NCBI GenBank assembly: GCA_944384705.1
Contig: CALWUI010000005.1
Location: 1 to 34,176 of the forward strand
From: an uncultured Clostridia bacterium
GTDB taxonomy: Bacteria > Bacillota > Clostridia > Oscillospirales > Acutalibacteraceae
DNA: 34,176 nucleotides
Direction of reading: 5' to 3'
Shown: piece by piece, positions 34,051 to 34,176 of the stretch
How positions within the stretch are numbered: position 1 is the first letter of the stretch
Layout of the letters: each line of letters starts with the position of its first letter
The notes under the pieces: model-generated
The model's database searches: none
What the model was told of the DNA's origin: nothing
What the model saw: the letters and a program-made list of their open reading frames with translations, nothing else
Made by a program: the position numbers and the translations under genes

Positions 34051-34176
34051 TGAACTGTCCCAAGTTATGCAGACAGCACAAAAAAGCAGGTCTAGGGTAG
34101 AATAATTAAATTTTAAGCAACAAACTGATTTCGTTTTTCAAGCGGAGTCAGTTTTGTTTTAGTTTGAATGCGGAAA
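34051..34176 (-). mobile_element. Partial IS3-family element, 3' (right) terminus
   Basis: The 3' end of an insertion sequence on the minus strand, cut by the window edge. The terminal repeat lies at 34051-34075. It starts TGAACTGTCCC and ends AGACA, matching the repeat at 103-127 at about 16 of 25 positions. The OrfB end lies just inside. The element sits 31 bp after plsY. Together with the left element it may be a second copy of the same IS in the same orientation. Confidence 0.75.
34113..34176 (-). CDS. IS3-family transposase OrfB, C-terminal fragment (cut by window edge)
   Basis: Twenty codons before the TAA stop (34115-34113) read FRIQTKTKLTPLEKRNQFVA. This fits the end of IS3-family DDE integrases, where an 'RIQ-K-K-LTP-E-R-Q' pattern closes the protein. 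The DDE catalytic core is outside the window. Confidence 0.75.
   Translation of the reverse strand, partial: FRIQTKTKLTPLEKRNQFVA

Overview
The window is chromosomal DNA from a low-GC, AT-rich Gram-positive bacterium, most likely a member of the Clostridia. The gene families and synteny fit this: SRP RNA-dnaX-ybaB-recR, smpB-ssrA, tepA-ftsK/spoIIIE, rpmF-der-plsY, a transketolase split into two subunits, a SpoIIM-like protein, strong Shine-Dalgarno sites, frequent TTG/GTG starts and TATAAT-type promoters. The exact genus cannot be read from the sequence.

Edges. Both ends carry partial IS3-family elements on the minus strand. The left end holds a 5' terminus with the start of OrfA (1-127). 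The right end holds a 3' terminus with the end of OrfB (34051-34176). Everything between them is ordinary chromosome with many essential genes, so this is not a composite transposon. Repeated IS copies probably ended the contig.

Region 1 (204-9167). A small minus-strand protein gene is divergent from a cell-surface polysaccharide operon. The operon holds an ExoA-like glycosyltransferase, a LicD-family transferase, a TarI/IspD-like cytidylyltransferase, a TarJ-like reductase, two more GT2 transferases, a Wzy-like polymerase and a Wzx-like flippase. The TarI/TarJ/LicD trio suggests CDP-ribitol synthesis and transfer of phosphoribitol onto the glycan. The operon promoter carries a perfect 10-bp inverted repeat that looks like an operator.

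Region 2 (9196-15826). A minus-strand RluA-type pseudouridine synthase is followed by a DNA-repair run, radC-uvrB-uvrA.

Region 3 (15827-19306). A strong promoter drives five tRNA genes (Val, Asp, Phe, Gly, Cys), followed by ndk. A SpoIIM-like membrane protein, a family 4 uracil-DNA glycosylase and an exported GH25 lysozyme follow, with convergent pairs separated by hairpins.

Region 4 (19440-24650). SRP RNA, dnaX, ybaB and recR form the classic replication/recombination cluster. smpB and tmRNA (trans-translation) follow, then two orphan genes directly downstream of the tmRNA 3' end: an apparently exported GNAT-like protein and a small protein with a NUMOD1-like C-terminus.

Region 5 (24665-34019). 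This holds the split transketolase, a TepA-like ClpP-family protease, the FtsK/SpoIIIE translocase, a membrane-anchored ComEC-type metallo-beta-lactamase-fold protein with a DUF3006 partner, an HD-domain hydrolase, ribosomal protein L32, the GTPase Der and the acyltransferase PlsY.

Points most worth following up are the exported GNAT and NUMOD-like pair behind tmRNA, the CDP-ribitol/LicD module, the operator-like palindrome, and the hairpin that encloses the tepA start codon. No CRISPR array or complete mobile element was seen.
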